DNA of 64,000 bases, from contig UESW01005044.1 in NCBI GenBank assembly GCA_900491605.1, positions 1-64,000 of the forward strand. Reading direction: 5' to 3'. The notes beneath the pieces are model-generated. The model did not search any database, was not told the origin of the DNA, and worked only from the letters and a program-made list of their open reading frames with translations. Made by a program: the position numbers and the translations under genes. Positions 22,295 through 34,930 of this stretch are shown one piece after another (the stretch's first letter is position 1; every line of letters starts with the position of its first letter). This DNA comes from Calamus simplicifolius (lineage: Eukaryota; Streptophyta; Magnoliopsida; Arecales; Arecaceae).

Positions 22295-24522
22295 TGGAAC
22301 GTATCAAAAATCAGAAACTTTTCTGATTGACATTAAAATCGTTCCAGATTAATTTTAATTCATATTTTTGACTTGAAATCAATAAGATTGACATTAAGAA
22401 TTAATTCAAGAAGTATTCCAAAAACTCATTGATTAAAACATGAATTATAAAATTTCTTTTTGAAAGTTTAAACATTGAGCTTAAAGTTACTTTAAAAATG
22501 ATTAATGTCAAACTTTAACATTCTCATTGATTGTTCAAAATAAATTTATTGCTCATTTAAATAAACTCATTACATCTTTTAATGTACTCAATGGCTTTTA
22601 GTAATCATCAAAATCAAAAGGATTAGGGTATATAATTTTTCAATAATCTTCCAACAGATTGGGTATGATATGAAGCACATGAAGGTGGTTTTTGATCAAG
22701 ACAGGATTCGTCTCCCTTGATAGAAAGGGTTATATCCCACGGCCACTTGATGGATTAAATTGACTATTAAATCCTTGCAAGGTTGAGTTGGAATTCGAAA
22801 TGGTTTCGAAGTTCTAATTCATATGAGTCAATTTTTCTGAGATCAAGTAAACAAAGATCAATTATATGATTGACACATTCCATACCACTGATTGATCTGG
22901 GATATGTGACGAAGGGATTGAATCGTACGGTAACCGTTCATGGACAGGTGTTGATGACCACGTCAACAAACCCTTAACACTTGGGTGGTCATGATGCTTT
23001 GTTAGAGGCCGCTCATGATCTATAATCATGGATTCTTTGACTTAATCAAAGAGTTGATTTGGTTAAAGAATTGACTTGGACAAGGTGTTGATCAAGTCAT
23101 CCTTAGGGTCAATATTAGGGACATGATTATTACCAACGTATCAAGGGACCTAATGGGTCACACGCATTAAGAAGATTTTGGATGAAGTTAAAATGGGAAT
23201 TAAGTTGGACTTAATTCAAATCAGATAACCAATAAATTAGGATTGGGTTTGACTCAATCTTAATGAGAGAACATGAAATTGATGAATAGGATTCATTATA
23301 GAGAAAAGAAATTTTGTTCAAAAGAGAGACCTTTTGTACATGAGATGTACATATGAAATCTATTAATTAGGATTGATCCATGTGATGGATGGCTTAGATT
23401 AATTGAGATTAATAATATAGTATTTAATTGGGTCCATATGATGGCATGATTTGATTCATGGAAACCCAATTAAACCGAGGGCTGAGATCGTGCCATGTGG
23501 AGGATGGATCCATGCCCATGTGATGGACATGACCCATCTCCATGTCATGGAGAAGTGAACCCCATGATTTGGGGCATTCTCATGAAGCCAAATTCAAGGT
23601 TGCGACGATGGTTTCATGGGATAACCAATTTCCTAATTTTTACGGATGTGGTTTGATGGTTGTAATCTTAACATTATCATGATAGCAAATATCCTAAATT
23701 TGTTAGAATAATTGTTATCAACTTGATACGGTTGAATGGTTAGGTGGTTGTGATAAAATCTCTTTTTTTTATGGAACCACACAACCTCCTTTTCATGTAT
23801 AAAAGGGAGAGAAATACCCCCTTCGAGAGACACACCGAACTCCTCTCTCTCTCTCTTGGATGCCTAACGCCTCCTTTCTCTCTCTAAAATGTCCTTTCTC
23901 TCTCTAGGATGTCCCTTTCTCTCTCTTGATTGATCAATATTTGATCTTAATTAAGAAATCCTTTTTTGATTTGAAAATCAATAGAAAAGAAAAGAGGCGC
24001 TAGCACCCCTCGCAAGAAGATTATCATCCAATCCTGAGAGGACATCATCCAAAGATCTTCACGTGGATCACCATTAGGGGCCGGACGCATGGACGGCTAG
24101 TGGTAAATTGTTTACCGGCTTCATCGGGCATCATCTCCAATAAAGAACACAGGTATGATCTATTATTATAATCATGTGTTATTTCTTATTAACTGAATCT
24201 GTTCCCTGAGGATCTTGGGCTTTGGAAATTAAATTCGTATTTATTTTTATTTTTCGCTGCATGTTATATGAATTTGATTCATATAAAACATACAAAATTT
24301 CCAACATTAACTATACAAAGGAGAGGAACTCATGAAAGAGGACCAACATATTTAATTAAAAATAAATTCGGATTAAAAGAAGAGGCCATGGAGTTGCGAA
24401 ATTAAGACCAATAGGTACAAGAATAAGGCAACTAATCACTGCAGCAATTTTAACCAGAATTTCATCTTTAGGTATTTTTTTTTAATTTATCTATGTGATT
24501 GCTGTTTGTGGCCTGATCAACC

Positions 24523-27500
24523 ATGAGTAATGGAAGCAAAGTTGAGTTTGAAAAGTTTAATAAAAAAGAAAGTTTTTCCATATGGAAGATGAGGATTGAG
24601 GATTTACAAGTGCAGAATTTTCTTGATGTTGCTTTGGAATCAAAACCTGAGGAGATGTCAGAAAGGGATTGATTGTCTCTTAAGAAGAGGGCATATGCAA
24701 CGATCAGAGGGTGTCTTGCTGATTCTACTTTATACAGTGTCCTAGATGAGAAGAAACCGAAGGATCTTTGGGCCAAGTTGCATTCCTTATACATGGCAAA
24801 AATATGTGTAATAAACTTATGTTGAAGAAACAATTATATAGTCTTCGGATGCAGGAAGATAGGGATATTGTTCTTCATGTTTAGAAGTATGATAGGGTAT
24901 GCAATGATTTGATGACTCTTAGTGTTAAGATGAAGGAAGAAGATAAATTTCTTCTATTATTATGTTCATTATCTATGTCTTATGATCCTCTTGTTACTAC
25001 ACTACTTTATGGAAAAGAAACATTGCTTTATGAAGATATTGTATGTGTTGAGATCCACTGAGCAGCGAAGAAAGATGATAGGAAAAGGTATACCTCAGGA
25101 GGGCTTCATGGTGGGAGAGAGAACCGGCAAAGGCAAGGAGGTCAGCAAGCACAAGGGCCGATCCAGGTCCTAGTCAAAGAAAGGCAAAGGCAAGTTCAGG
25201 TGTTACAAGTGTAATAGGGTTGGACACATAAAGAGAAATTGTCCTTTTTGGAAGAAACCTTGAGAAGAGAAGAAAGAGAAGGAATCTGTTAGTACTGTTG
25301 AGGATGTGAGGGTCGAGAAGGACCTTTTGGTGGTTTCAAATCCACATAGAAGTACAGCAAACAGTTGGTTACTTGATTCAGCCTACTCGCATCATTATAC
25401 ACCGCATCGGTCCTGATTTGCAGATTATACTAAAATCGATATGAGGAATGTGACATTAGGGGATAATCATTCTTGCAGGATGGCAGGAGTTGGCACAGTT
25501 AGGATCAAGATGTTTAATGGGGTTGTTAGAACCTTTACTCATGTGAAGCATGTTCCTGACTTAAAGAAGAACCTAGTATCCTTGGGGTACCTGGAGAGGA
25601 ATGGATTTAGCTTCAGTTGTCGTTCCGAGAATGGTGTACTCAACATCATGAAAGGTGCCATGGTTGTGATGAGGAGGAAGAGGCTAAAAAATAATTGTAT
25701 CAGCTGGTTGGGTCTGTGATGTGTAGAGGATCTAAGACAGCAGCAGCAATGTACAGTCAGTAGGATATGTACTGCATGTGGCACTACCATCTTGGTCACA
25801 TGGGAGAGCAGGGCATGAGGGTGCTAATGAAGGATAGGAGGATTCCAGCTTTGGATGAGGGTGTTGCAGAGGTCTATGAGCCATGTCAGATAGGCAAGTA
25901 ACATAAGATAAATTTTTTACCAGTTCAGCGACAATACAGGTCCCTTGGAGCTAGTACACAGTGATGTTTGGGGTCCAGCTCCAGTTTCAGGCAGGAATGG
26001 GGCCAGATATTTCATGACTCTGATTGATGATTTTTCAAGGAAGGTCTGGGTATATTTCTTAAAGGAAAAGTCAGAGGTCTTCTCAAAATTTCAAGCATGG
26101 CAGGCTGAGGTGGAGAAGAAGACAAGGAGATATGTAAAGGTAGTGCGGTCTGATAATGGTGGAGAATTCATAAGTAAGGAGTTTCTAAAATTTTGCATAG
26201 ATGGAGGCATCAGAAGGCAATTTTCAGTGGTTAGAACTCCTCAACAAAATGGAGTAGTTGAGAGAATGAACCGAACTCTCATGAAGAAAGCTAGATGTAT
26301 GAGATTACAAGTAGGATTACCTAAAATATTTTGGATGAACAGTTGACATAACAGCCTACTTGGTGAATAGGTCTTCTCATATCAAGCTTGATGGGAAGTT
26401 ATCAGAGGATGTGTGGTTTGATAGGCAGGTGGAGCTCGGCCATATCATAGTTTTTGGATGTATAGCATTTGTACATGTGGATGCCAATCAGCGAACTAAG
26501 TTGGATGCCAAAGCCCAAAAAATAGTGTTCATTGGATATCCGCGAGGAGTCAAGGGATACAGGCTATGGGGTCCCTTGGAGAAGAAGGCCACGATTAGCA
26601 GGGATGTGGTCTTTGATGAGATCTTAGTCCTCAAGAAGCAAAAGGTGGTAGAGGTTCAACCGAAGGCCCAGTCAGATGCGAGTGGGCAGCAGGAGGCTCA
26701 GCAGGGCGTAGCTGAGCAACTGACCTCTTATGATATTTTACCTTTTGTGGGATCGTCAGAAGGACATGAGATTCAAGTGGAGCACACTCCAGATATGTCT
26801 TCACATGCGGGGACCAGCCAGATGTATGTTCACAGCAGAGATGAGCAGAGGAAGGAGTCACATCCTGGGATAGGCATCGACATTGCACTGCATAAGCCAA
26901 AGAGGATCATTCGGCAATCGGAGCAATATAGGTTTGGCGAGACCATGTCATATGCATTGGTGGTTTCCAATGGAGGACCAGTTACCTACTAGAAGGTAAT
27001 GACAAGCCAAGATAGAGATAGGTGGGTCCAGGCTATGGCGGAAGAGATGCAGTCCCTGCAGAAGAATCAGACTTGGCGATCGGTATCACTGCCAAGTGAA
27101 AAGAAGCCCATTGTTTGCAAATGGGTATTTCAGTGCAAATAAGGAGCCACAGAGAAGGAGAGAATTAGGTATAAGGCCATGTTAGTGGCCAAAGGGTTTT
27201 CTCAGAAAGAAGGCATTGATTACAATGAGATATTCTCTCTAGTGGTACGACACACATCTATCGTATTGCTGAGCATTGTAGCAGTGTAGAATTTAGAACT
27301 GGAGCAGATGGATGTCAGAATGGCTTTCCTTCATGGGGATTTGAAGGATGAGATTTATATGAAGCAGCCAGAGGGGTTCATAGAACCAGGGTCAGAAAGA
27401 AAGGTATGTCGTTTGCAGAGATCCTTATATGGTTTGAAGCAATCACCACGTTAATGGTACCTACGGTTTGATACTTTTGTGAGAAGCATTGGCATGTCTA

Positions 27501-29390
27501 GATGTGAGTATGATCTCTGTGTTTATATACAGATTTTAAAAGATCATTTTAGATTATACTTGCTTTTGTATGTGGATGATATGTTAATTGCATGCAAGAG
27601 TAAAGCAGTTGTAGAGGATCTAAAGGTAGCATTGTCATCTGAGTTTGAAATGAAGGATTTAGGTCCCGCTACATAGATTTTGGAGATGAAAATTTTTAGG
27701 GACAGAGACAGAAAGTTGCTTCATTTATCTCAGGGGACTTATATCAGAAGGGTCTTAGAGGTACAGTATGGATGGTGCAAAGCTAGCTGCATTACCATTG
27801 GCTGGTCATATTAAGCTCTCCAAGACTATATCACTGAGTTTTGAGACAGAGGCCGAGGAGATGTCCAGAGTACCTTATGCTTCAGGAGTTGGCAGTCTCA
27901 TGTATGCTATGGTGTATTGTAGGCCTAACTTTGCATATGCTGTTAGCCAGGTTAGCAGATTCATGGCTAGTCTGGGTAGAGCACATTGGAGAGCTCTGAA
28001 AGGGATCTTCAAATATCTTATTGGCACAGTCAGTATTGGTATATGCTATGGGTATAGTGGCATGGAGGATGGCACTAGACTGACCATGGAGGCTCAGGAT
28101 CGGGTAGCAGGTTTTGTTGATGCTGACTATGGAGATGATTTGAACACCAGGAGGTCGACGATAGGGTATATCTTTATATTGAATGGTGGTCCAATATCAT
28201 GGAGGTCAAGTCTGCAGCCAGTGATGGCTTTGTCTACTACAGATCAGAGTATATTGGTATTTTAGTAGAGATGGTAATTTTTTTCGTTTAGCCGTTTACC
28301 CGGTCGGTACCATTTTTAACGGGTCGAGGAATCCCTGGTCTAAACGGCTTAACGGGTAACGGAGATTTTTCGTTAACGGCTAAACAGGTAAACGGCCCAG
28401 GAATGGTATTCTTTGCTCCATCCCCGTTTACCCATTCCCGTCCCCGTTTACCCATTCCCGTCCCCGTTAACTTTAATATAATATAATATATATATATATA
28501 TATATATATTAATATATAAAAAATTAAAAATTAAAAATAAATAAAATATATAATCCTGACTCTTGCTCTTTCTTATTTCACGTAGTTATCTCTTGCTCTT
28601 CCTTCTTTCATGCAACTGATCTGAACCAAGACGAGAACCTAGCTTCATTAGTCATCGTTTATCTTCGCCAATCGCTGCCCCGCCCTCTAACATCTTTTTT
28701 TTTCTGGTATAAAGATATCACTTTGTTTATTTCTTTGAAATTTGAATGTGTTTTTTTTGTACGGTTGTTGTGTTGGAAATCTTCATTTTCTGATTTTTTT
28801 TTCTTGTTAGTTATTTTCTTTCCTACTTTTCGTTCTCTTCTTTCTTATCCCAAAGTCAAAGAATCTCTTATATATATCAATATCATCATCTGATTAGTCT
28901 TCATCTTATCTAAATTGATAAATGGGTACCCAGTGGGTACCCGTTTATCCGATTGGGTATCTTCGTCCCCATTCTGTTAATTATAATGGCTTAACGGGAT
29001 GGGGAACGGAAATATTTTTTCTAATGGGATGGGGACCGATATAGACCATCCCAAACCATTCCCGGGCCGTTGTCATCCCTATATTCCAGAGGCTGCAAAG
29101 GAGGCTATGTGGCTGAAAGGTCTTGCATTGGAGATGGTGATAGCACAGGGGGTGATCAGGATGTTTTTTAATAGCCAGAGTGCTTTATGTTTGATCCAGA
29201 ACCTGGTCTATCATGCTAGGACCAAACATATTGACATTAAATACCACAGGATTAGGAAGCTTGTGAAGGATGATGAATTGGAGCTTGTGAAAGTGTTTAC
29301 CAAAGATAACGCAGTAGATGCACTCACTAAGGTATTGCCTCGAGATAGCTTCTTCAGATATGGAGCACTGATAGGATTGATTGATCAGGG
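24523..29390 (+). pseudogene. E4 gag-pol (Tork type), heavily decayed
   Basis: Copia polyprotein reading from MSNGSKVEFEKFNKKESFSI at 24523. A zinc knuckle CYKCNRVGHIKRNC is at 25201-25242. The protease site is degenerate (WLLDSA near 25370 instead of DSG). Integrase core has VHSDVWGPAP, DDFSRKVWVYF, VRSDNGGEF and TPQQNGVVERMNRT (25945-26346). RT has YVDDMLIA near 27570. RNase H is split by a MITE between LSTTDQ and PEAAKEAMWLKGL, and ends NAVDALTKVLP near 29340. Stops or frameshifts occur in every domain. The integrase and RT patterns are of the Tork/Tnt1 clade. Confidence 0.85.
28266..29081. mobile_element. hAT-type MITE in the E4 RNase H
   Basis: 816-bp non-coding insertion. Its ends are imperfect inverted repeats, TAGAGATGGTAAT on the left and the complement of TAGGGATGACAAC on the right, as in hAT elements. 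The flanking 8 bp match at 6 of 8 positions (TATTTTAG 28258-28265, TATTCCAG 29082-29089). Deleting the element and one flank copy restores the RNase H reading frame across EYIGIPEAAKEA. Inside are repeated ACGGGTAAACGG-like and CCCGTTTACCCATT motifs at both ends and an AT microsatellite (28480-28510). There is no transposase. Confidence 0.88.
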
Positions 29391-29624
29391 GAAGCTTACT
29401 GTAACTTTGATGCACCAAGATGGAGATTGTAAGCTCAAGTGTGACATATCCAAAGTTCAGATGAGTCATACAGGTTTGAGAGCTTGGCTACATAAGTTCT
29501 TAGGTTCCTAAGTCATTTGGGTCGGTTTGTAACCCAAGAATAGAGAGCATGTGAGTCATGGATGTACATGGGTTCGGGTTTGAGTGCTTTCTTGCATGGC
29601 TTAGAAGGGAGTTTTTTGAGAGAA

Positions 29625-29906
29625 TGTTTAATAACCTAATTGTAGGTTATGGGACTGGGTCCATAGGGATTGGGCTCAGGTTTTTTGGATAGACTTCCTT
29701 ATTTTAGGATGTTTGTTAGGGAGTTGGTTACGGGCTGGTGCGGAGAGATTTTATCATCCAAGATGGATGATTATTTAAGGTTCTGATGTAATCGGATAGA
29801 CGGAAGACCAAGAAATAAAGGTATTCTCTTTTTCTTTTATATCCATTTATTCTTTTTTTTCTTTATCTTCCCTTACGCGCATGATCTTGGCGGAAGCTGC
29901 GCAACA
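29625..29906 (+). repeat. E4 3' LTR (probable)
   Basis: Ends GCTGCGCAACA at 29906, matching the 5' LTR end at 12184. The start at TGTTTAATAACC gives 282 bp, a length usual for Tork elements. An earlier start at 29428 (after a purine-rich AAGATGGAGAT) is possible, which would make it 479 bp. Confidence 0.5.
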
Positions 29907-30790
29907 GAGGTAGCGCCTGATCTACTTGGTCAATCAAATTAGTGGTCCTGTAGGAACAAAAGAAGAATGCAAGGAATGTCAGGAGCTATTTGGTTAATAT
30001 CTTTTGATACTTAAGTTAGTGAAGGAAGCATATGGAGAAGATTAAGGGCAGACTTTAGAGACTTCCCATTTAAGGAAGAAAATTCAAGTTTGTTAGGAGT
30101 TTTGTGATTTACAGCTAATGGAGGCGAAAAGAAGAGAAAAACAAGAGAAGAAAAAAGCACTTATGTCTTAGGACAAGGTCTTCTCTTATAGGCATGCTTA
30201 GATTTGAACGCTGGAGGCCACTTATGTTGCAGAGGTATGCTTTATTGTAATTATGAATTTGATCAGTGGATAGAACTGTTTCACTGGCCATAAACTACAT
30301 CTTTTGATACAAAGACATATATAGGCATGATTGTCATCTTGTCACATTTGCAATTCTGATAGGCGAAATGGTCAAGGGATCTATAAATCATACTCTTCTG
30401 ACATTGTTTGATCGTTACAACCGCGGATAATATGGTTTGAGGGCTATGTTCCTTTTGATGGGGCACTGATTTAGTGCCAACTTAATTTAGTTCTATAAAA
30501 TACATTGCTATGGTATGAAGAAAAAGGGCCATAATAAGATCACATTGGTCAGCATCTTGTGATATTTCAAGATACATGAGCCAAGACTGCAAATCCATTA
30601 TATATCATTTGATAAATGCATGCAATTAGATATATGTGAAATACTCTCATTCTCTCATTTCCCAACACTCTCATTCTCAATGCAATCTAGCTTCATGGTG
30701 AAGTGAAAAGGGGCCTACATCCTATACATGATAGATTTTGAGATTTAGAAGCGATGTTTTGATAGGATTTTAATATACCTTTTATCTTTC
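29907..30790. other. Intergenic, no gene recognised
   Basis: AT-rich sequence between E4 and the LINE 3' end. No open frame with recognisable motifs on either strand. Confidence 0.6.
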
Positions 30791-31778
30791 TTTTTTTGAG
30801 AAATTTCTCTTATGAAGAAATTTTATTAATAACAGAAGTATTTATAAAAAAATTGAAGGAATAAGAAAAGATAGTATATTACAAAAGTTTCTAAAGGAAT
30901 AAGCAAAGATGCCTCATGAAATGAAGATAGCAATAATCTTGTAAAAGACCGACATTAAGAAAACAATCTGTTTGAGAAAACTTCTCAATTTTTTCTCATT
31001 TTATGCATGCCATATAAAAGGTATAGTAAATTAGTCATAGCTTTTCCTGACATTGGTTGGTGCTCTCTTCCTTCTCTACTCATATCAAAGCTTGGAAATG
31101 TAAGAAGGCAATCTATTTGATCTAAGATAATTGGCTAGAAATTCTAAATCAATTTTAAGAAGGAGCATTTGATGAATAAATGATCAATTGTCTCTTGATT
31201 GGCCCCACATAGTACACATCTAAAGCTTATTGACCATCTTTCTTTACTAAGATAACTTTTGCATGCAACTTATTGATAGAAGGGCTAGCTAGAGAATATT
31301 TTAACTTTCTCATAAGCAAAAGCTTTCCAAACTAAACTATAGAAGGAGTCCTTAACTCTATGAAGATTAATAAATCTTTAGGAGTCAATGCTATACTTTC
31401 TTGTTGAGAAATTATTGAAACATAATTGCCCCAACTTTATTGATTTTGATGATTTCCAAAAGCCATGAGTACCTTAAAGAATACAATGTATTTATTTATC
31501 AAAAACCTTAAGCTTATTCAAATTGAAAGGAATGGACTATCGATGGTTATATTAATGAGTTTTGAATCTATTAGAAAAAGGAGTTTCAAGCTCTATGCTT
31601 AAAAGATTTCAAAAAGAAATTTTTACACATTATAATTCAATCGATGAATTCTTGAAACATGTCTTAAATCTATGCTAAATGTCATATTTAATGTATTCAA
31701 GTCAAATTTATATTTTAAATTTATTTGGGACAAGTTTTAAAGTCTATCAGAACATTTTTCTGATTTTGTATCGCTCCC

Positions 31779-32094
31779 GAGCCGACTCAAGGGTTTCCGA
31801 GTCGACTCCTGTAAGCCACAGAGTTTTCTGATTTTCTCGAGTCGACCCTTGGTTTTCAAGAGTCGACCCCTGACTCTGTGCGAGCCGACTCCTGTCTGTG
31901 CGAGCCGACTCCGCTCAAACAATAGAAACCATGTTTTGAGCACTTCTCGAGTCGACTCCCCATTTTCCTCGAGTCGACTCCCAACTTTCGCGAGCCGACA
32001 CTTTAGTTTTCGCGAGTCGACCCTTCAATTCTTAAAATATTTCTATTTTTAGTAATTGACTTCGAGCCGACTCCCACAAAGCTCGAGTCGACTC
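31779..32094. promoter_or_regulatory. Phased GAGTCGACTC array (E2 5' LTR)
   Basis: Twelve copies of GAGTCGACTC or GAGCCGACTC. The first six starts are 20, 40, 21, 22 and 20 bp apart, and a later run is 22, 21 and 22 bp apart. It ends 107 bp before the TATA box. The translation across it is an artefact. Confidence 0.85.
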
Positions 32095-32200
32095 CGCGAA
32101 ATCTGGGCGCAATTTTTAACGATGACACATCAGCCCCAACGGTAAGATTTTTAAATAACGGCTATTTTTCTTTGTCTCTAACGAATATTTTTGCAGATTC

Positions 32201-32208
32201 TATAAATA
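32201..32208 (+). promoter_or_regulatory. TATA box of the E2 5' LTR
   Basis: TATAAATA in GATTCTATAAATAGAGGAG. The same box recurs in the 3' LTR and the solo LTR. Confidence 0.8.
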
Positions 32209-33124
32209 GAGGAGCTCTTTTCAAATCAAAACAATCCAGAGAAAATCAAAAAGAGAGAAAAGAATATCATTTGAAAAGAGGGAAAAACAGAGAATATTGA
32301 AAAAATCATCTAGCTCAAAGGAGAGTGATTCAAAAGGAGTGAAATCCAAGAGGAAGTTCGTCTGCTCCTTCTCATCAATCCACAAGAGTCAAAAGAAAAT
32401 CCACAAGCATTTCAAAGGTCAAATCGGAGGATTTTCAAAAGAAGAAAAAGCTTCATCTCAACTCCAAAGTCTTCAACGGTCAAGAATCTTGCTGAGGCGT
32501 GATTCAACATTTCAAGAGGAGTTAAAGAGAAGAAGGAAGAAAGCCAAAGCCACTACCATCTGCAATACAATCAGGCTTTTCTAACTCTTTTTTTACTTCA
32601 TTTGTATATTTGCTCAAGGGGAGCATTTCATTATCCAAACACTTTTATTTTTGTTTGCTGATTCAATCAGTGGATTGAATCAGTGGAGGTTGGTATACCT
32701 CGTTGCAAGCCGGAGTGCTTGTGTTGGGTTAGTTGTGAGCCCGTGAAAAACAACGTGTAGGGTTTTGTGCTGGTAAGCCCGAGTTAAAACCAGCTGGGTT
32801 CGTTGTGACCCGGGAAAACAACAAGTTTGAGTTGTGAGCTTGGAAAACAACTCGGCTGTAATCTAGAGAGATTATAGTGTGGACCCAAGTGAATCTTGGG
32901 AGTGGACGTAGGTGTTGGATTGCACCGAACCACTATAAAATTATCTTGTGTTTGCCGTGCCATATTTTCTCTCTCTCTATCTCTCTTTTATTGCTTGTGC
33001 ATTGCTTTTAGCATTTCCTCACTTGCACATCTTGAACAAATCATTTAAAGTTAAAAAGTCTTAAATTTTTAAGAACCCAATTCACCCCCCCCCCCCCTCT
33101 TGGGTTGCCATCTGGGCCAACAAT

Positions 33125-33136
33125 TGGTATCAGAGC
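33125..33136 (+). other. Primer-binding site of E2 (tRNA-iMet)
   Basis: TGGTATCAGAGC, 2 bp after the 5' LTR. Confidence 0.93.
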
Positions 33137-33184
33137 AAGTGCTCATTTAGAATTTGATCTCACGATCAAGGGCTAAAGATCCTT

Positions 33185-34930
33185 ATGGCAACACAAAGTG
33201 GTTCATGTTTTGCTGAAGGTCATTCTACGAATCGACCTCCTTTATTTAATGGAACCAACTATTCATATTGGAAAGCTAGAATGAGAATATTCATTCAAGC
33301 TTCTGACTATGAATTGTGGGGAGTAATAATAAATGGACCTAGTACACCCACACACTTATTGATGGCACTATTGTTCCTAAGCCCGAAAGGGATTGGAATG
33401 ATAATGATAGGAGAATGGCTCAATTAAATGCTAAAGCCATTAATATTTTATATTGTTCCTTAGACTCAAATGAATTCAACCGAATCTCAACATGTAATTC
33501 CGCAAAAGAAATTTGGGATAGGTTGGAAATAACACATGAAGGAACAAACCAAGTAAAGGAATCAAAATAAATATTTTGGTTCATAAATATGAATTGTTTA
33601 CAATGGAACAAACTGAAACCATCACATGCATGTTCACTAGATTCACTGATATTGTGAATGGTTTAAAGAGTCTTGGTAGAATTTATTCTAATGCTGACCT
33701 TGTGCGCAAAATTCTTAGGTCACTACCAAGATCGTGGGAAGCAAAGTCACTGCTATCCAAGAAGCAAAGGACCTCAATGCATTACCTTTAGAGGAGCTTC
33801 TAGGATCCCTAATGACCCACGAGCTGACAATGAAGCAGCATGTTGAGGAGGAAACAAAAAGAAAGAAAACACTTGCCCTCAAAACTGCAGAAATGGAAGA
33901 GAGCAGCAGTGAAAGTAATGATGAAGATGATGATGAAACTGCTCTCTTGGCCAAAAAATTCAGAAAGTTTATGAGAAAAAGGCCCTTCCATAAAAAGAAA
34001 TTTGGAGCAAGAATTGATGGAGAAAAAGATAAGAAAAAGGACAAGGAGAAAGAAAAAGAGAAAGAGCCCTTAGTATGTTATGAGTGTAAAAAGCCAGGGC
34101 ACTTTAATATGATTGTCCTTTGCTGAAAAAGGCCTACAAGAAAAAGAAGAAAGCATACATGGCAACATGGTCTGATGAATCTTCCTCGTCGGAAGAAGAA
34201 GAACAAAAGGAAGTTGCCAATATCTGCTTCATGGCCAACACGACGACAACGACAATGAGGTAAGTTCTGAAAACTCAAATGATGAATTTACATTTGATGA
34301 AATGTTTGAGGCTTTCAATGAACTTATGATTGATTTTAAATCTTTGAAAAAGAAGTATAAGTTTTTGAAAAATGACAATATTAGCTTAGCTAAAAGTAAA
34401 AATGAATTAGCTTTAGAAGTTAAGAACTTAACTAATGAAAAAGAAGAACTTAGCAAAGAAAGAGATAATTTAATCAAGAAATAGATTTGTTAAAATCTGA
34501 AACTAAAAACTCAACAAAAGATTTAAAAGATCAATTAGAAACTTTAGCTTTAGAAAAGAACAGCAAGTTAAAGAAAATGATTCTTAAGAAAGATGTTAAA
34601 AATATAAAGACATTGTTGAGAAATTCACCTTAAGTTCAACTAAACTAAACATGATTTAGATAGTCAAAAAGCTGTTTTTGACAAAGCTGGTTTAGGTATA
34701 ACACATTAAGGAAACAAAAATCTTAAAGAATATTTTTGTAAAAGCCAACCAAAGTAATATAACTTGTTTTAAATGTAATGAAAAAGGTCATAAATCATTT
34801 GAATGCAAAACATTAAATAATAACAACAAGTTAAATGTTAAAGCAAAGAAAATATGGGTTCCGAAAGGAACAATTTTTGTTGCTACTAACCATGAAGGAC
34901 CCAAGAAAGCTTGGGTACCTAAACATAAAG
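33185..34930 (+). pseudogene. E2 gag with two zinc knuckles, frameshifted
   Basis: Sirevirus Gag. Starts at ATG 33185 (MATQSGSCFAEGHS). The copia gag core includes FNGTNYSYWKARMRIFIQ. A one-base loss relative to C1, near 33358, shifts the frame after THLL. Later frames give LVHKYELFTMEQTE, ILRSLPRSW, a Lys/Glu-rich stretch, the first zinc knuckle CYECKKPGHF at 34076, a coiled-coil-like Lys/Glu/Leu-rich region (34300-34700) and a second knuckle CFKCNEKGHKSFEC at 34765-34806. The two-knuckle, long Gag is typical of Sireviruses. At least four frame changes are present. Confidence 0.9.

Larger units (their letters stand above)
20979..22656 (-). repeat. Sirevirus solo LTR nested in the Angela 3' LTR
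   Basis: 1678 bp, in minus orientation. Plus strand begins TGTTGGCCCAGATGGCAACC, the conserved inner end of the Sirevirus LTRs here, and ends CTTCCAACA. It is flanked by the duplication GATTG (20974-20978 and 22657-22661). The uninterrupted site survives in the 5' LTR at about 13205 (GTCGATTGGGTATG). No internal domain is present, so this is a solo LTR left by LTR-LTR recombination. Poly-G run of 10 at 21004-21013. Confidence 0.93.
12691..24306 (+). mobile_element. Complete Angela-type Ty1/copia element
   Basis: Full-length element of 11616 bp flanked by the 5-bp target duplication TTAAC (12686-12690 and 24307-24311). The order is 5' LTR, tRNA-iMet primer site, a 1.5-kb AT-rich leader, gag, protease, integrase, RT, RNase H, polypurine tract and 3' LTR. 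Gag opens with NLRGILESNKLTGPKFPDWL and the protease region reads STWVLDTG.GSHICTNMQM, both typical of Angela. The 3' LTR carries a nested Sirevirus solo LTR. All coding parts are in one frame broken by stop codons. Confidence 0.93.
20400..24306 (+). repeat. Angela 3' LTR with nested solo LTR
   Basis: 3907 bp in total. Removing the nested Sirevirus LTR and one GATTG copy leaves about 2224 bp, close to the 2215-bp 5' LTR. It starts TGTTAGTGTATGCCC and ends ATTTCCAACA. Confidence 0.92.
12092..29906 (+). mobile_element. Tork-type Ty1/copia element E4, interrupted by Angela and a MITE
   Basis: Plus-strand copia element in pieces: 5' LTR remnant to 12184, primer site 12187-12200, leader 12201-12690. 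The Angela element (12691-24306) interrupts, then come the rest of the leader (24312-24522), gag-pol 24523 to about 29390 with a hAT MITE in RNase H, and a 3' LTR ending at 29906. The two LTR ends agree (TTCTTTATCTTCC...GCTG..CAACA). It is the oldest copia element here, judging from the density of stops and frameshifts. Confidence 0.8.
31402..33122 (+). repeat. E2 5' LTR
   Basis: 1721 bp, from TGTTGAGAAATTATTG to GGGCCAACA, with a palindrome array, TATA box and a 13-base C run (33085-33097). It is 73 bp longer than the 3' LTR; the differences are largely scattered indels of one to a few bases. Confidence 0.95.

Noticed and set aside
20979..22656. Second full Sirevirus inside Angela
   Set aside because: Only one LTR flanked by GATTG is present; no internal domain, so it is a solo LTR.
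29907..30790. Possible tRNA or small RNA gene downstream of E4
   Set aside because: No cloverleaf, A/B box pair or stable hairpin could be seen by eye.
32297..32584. Ser/Lys/Arg-rich 95-codon frame in the E2 LTR, with a similar frame in C1 (1835-1554)
   Set aside because: Lies in the transcribed part of the LTR and is purine-rich by composition. The frame is not kept in the 3' LTR copy or the solo LTR.
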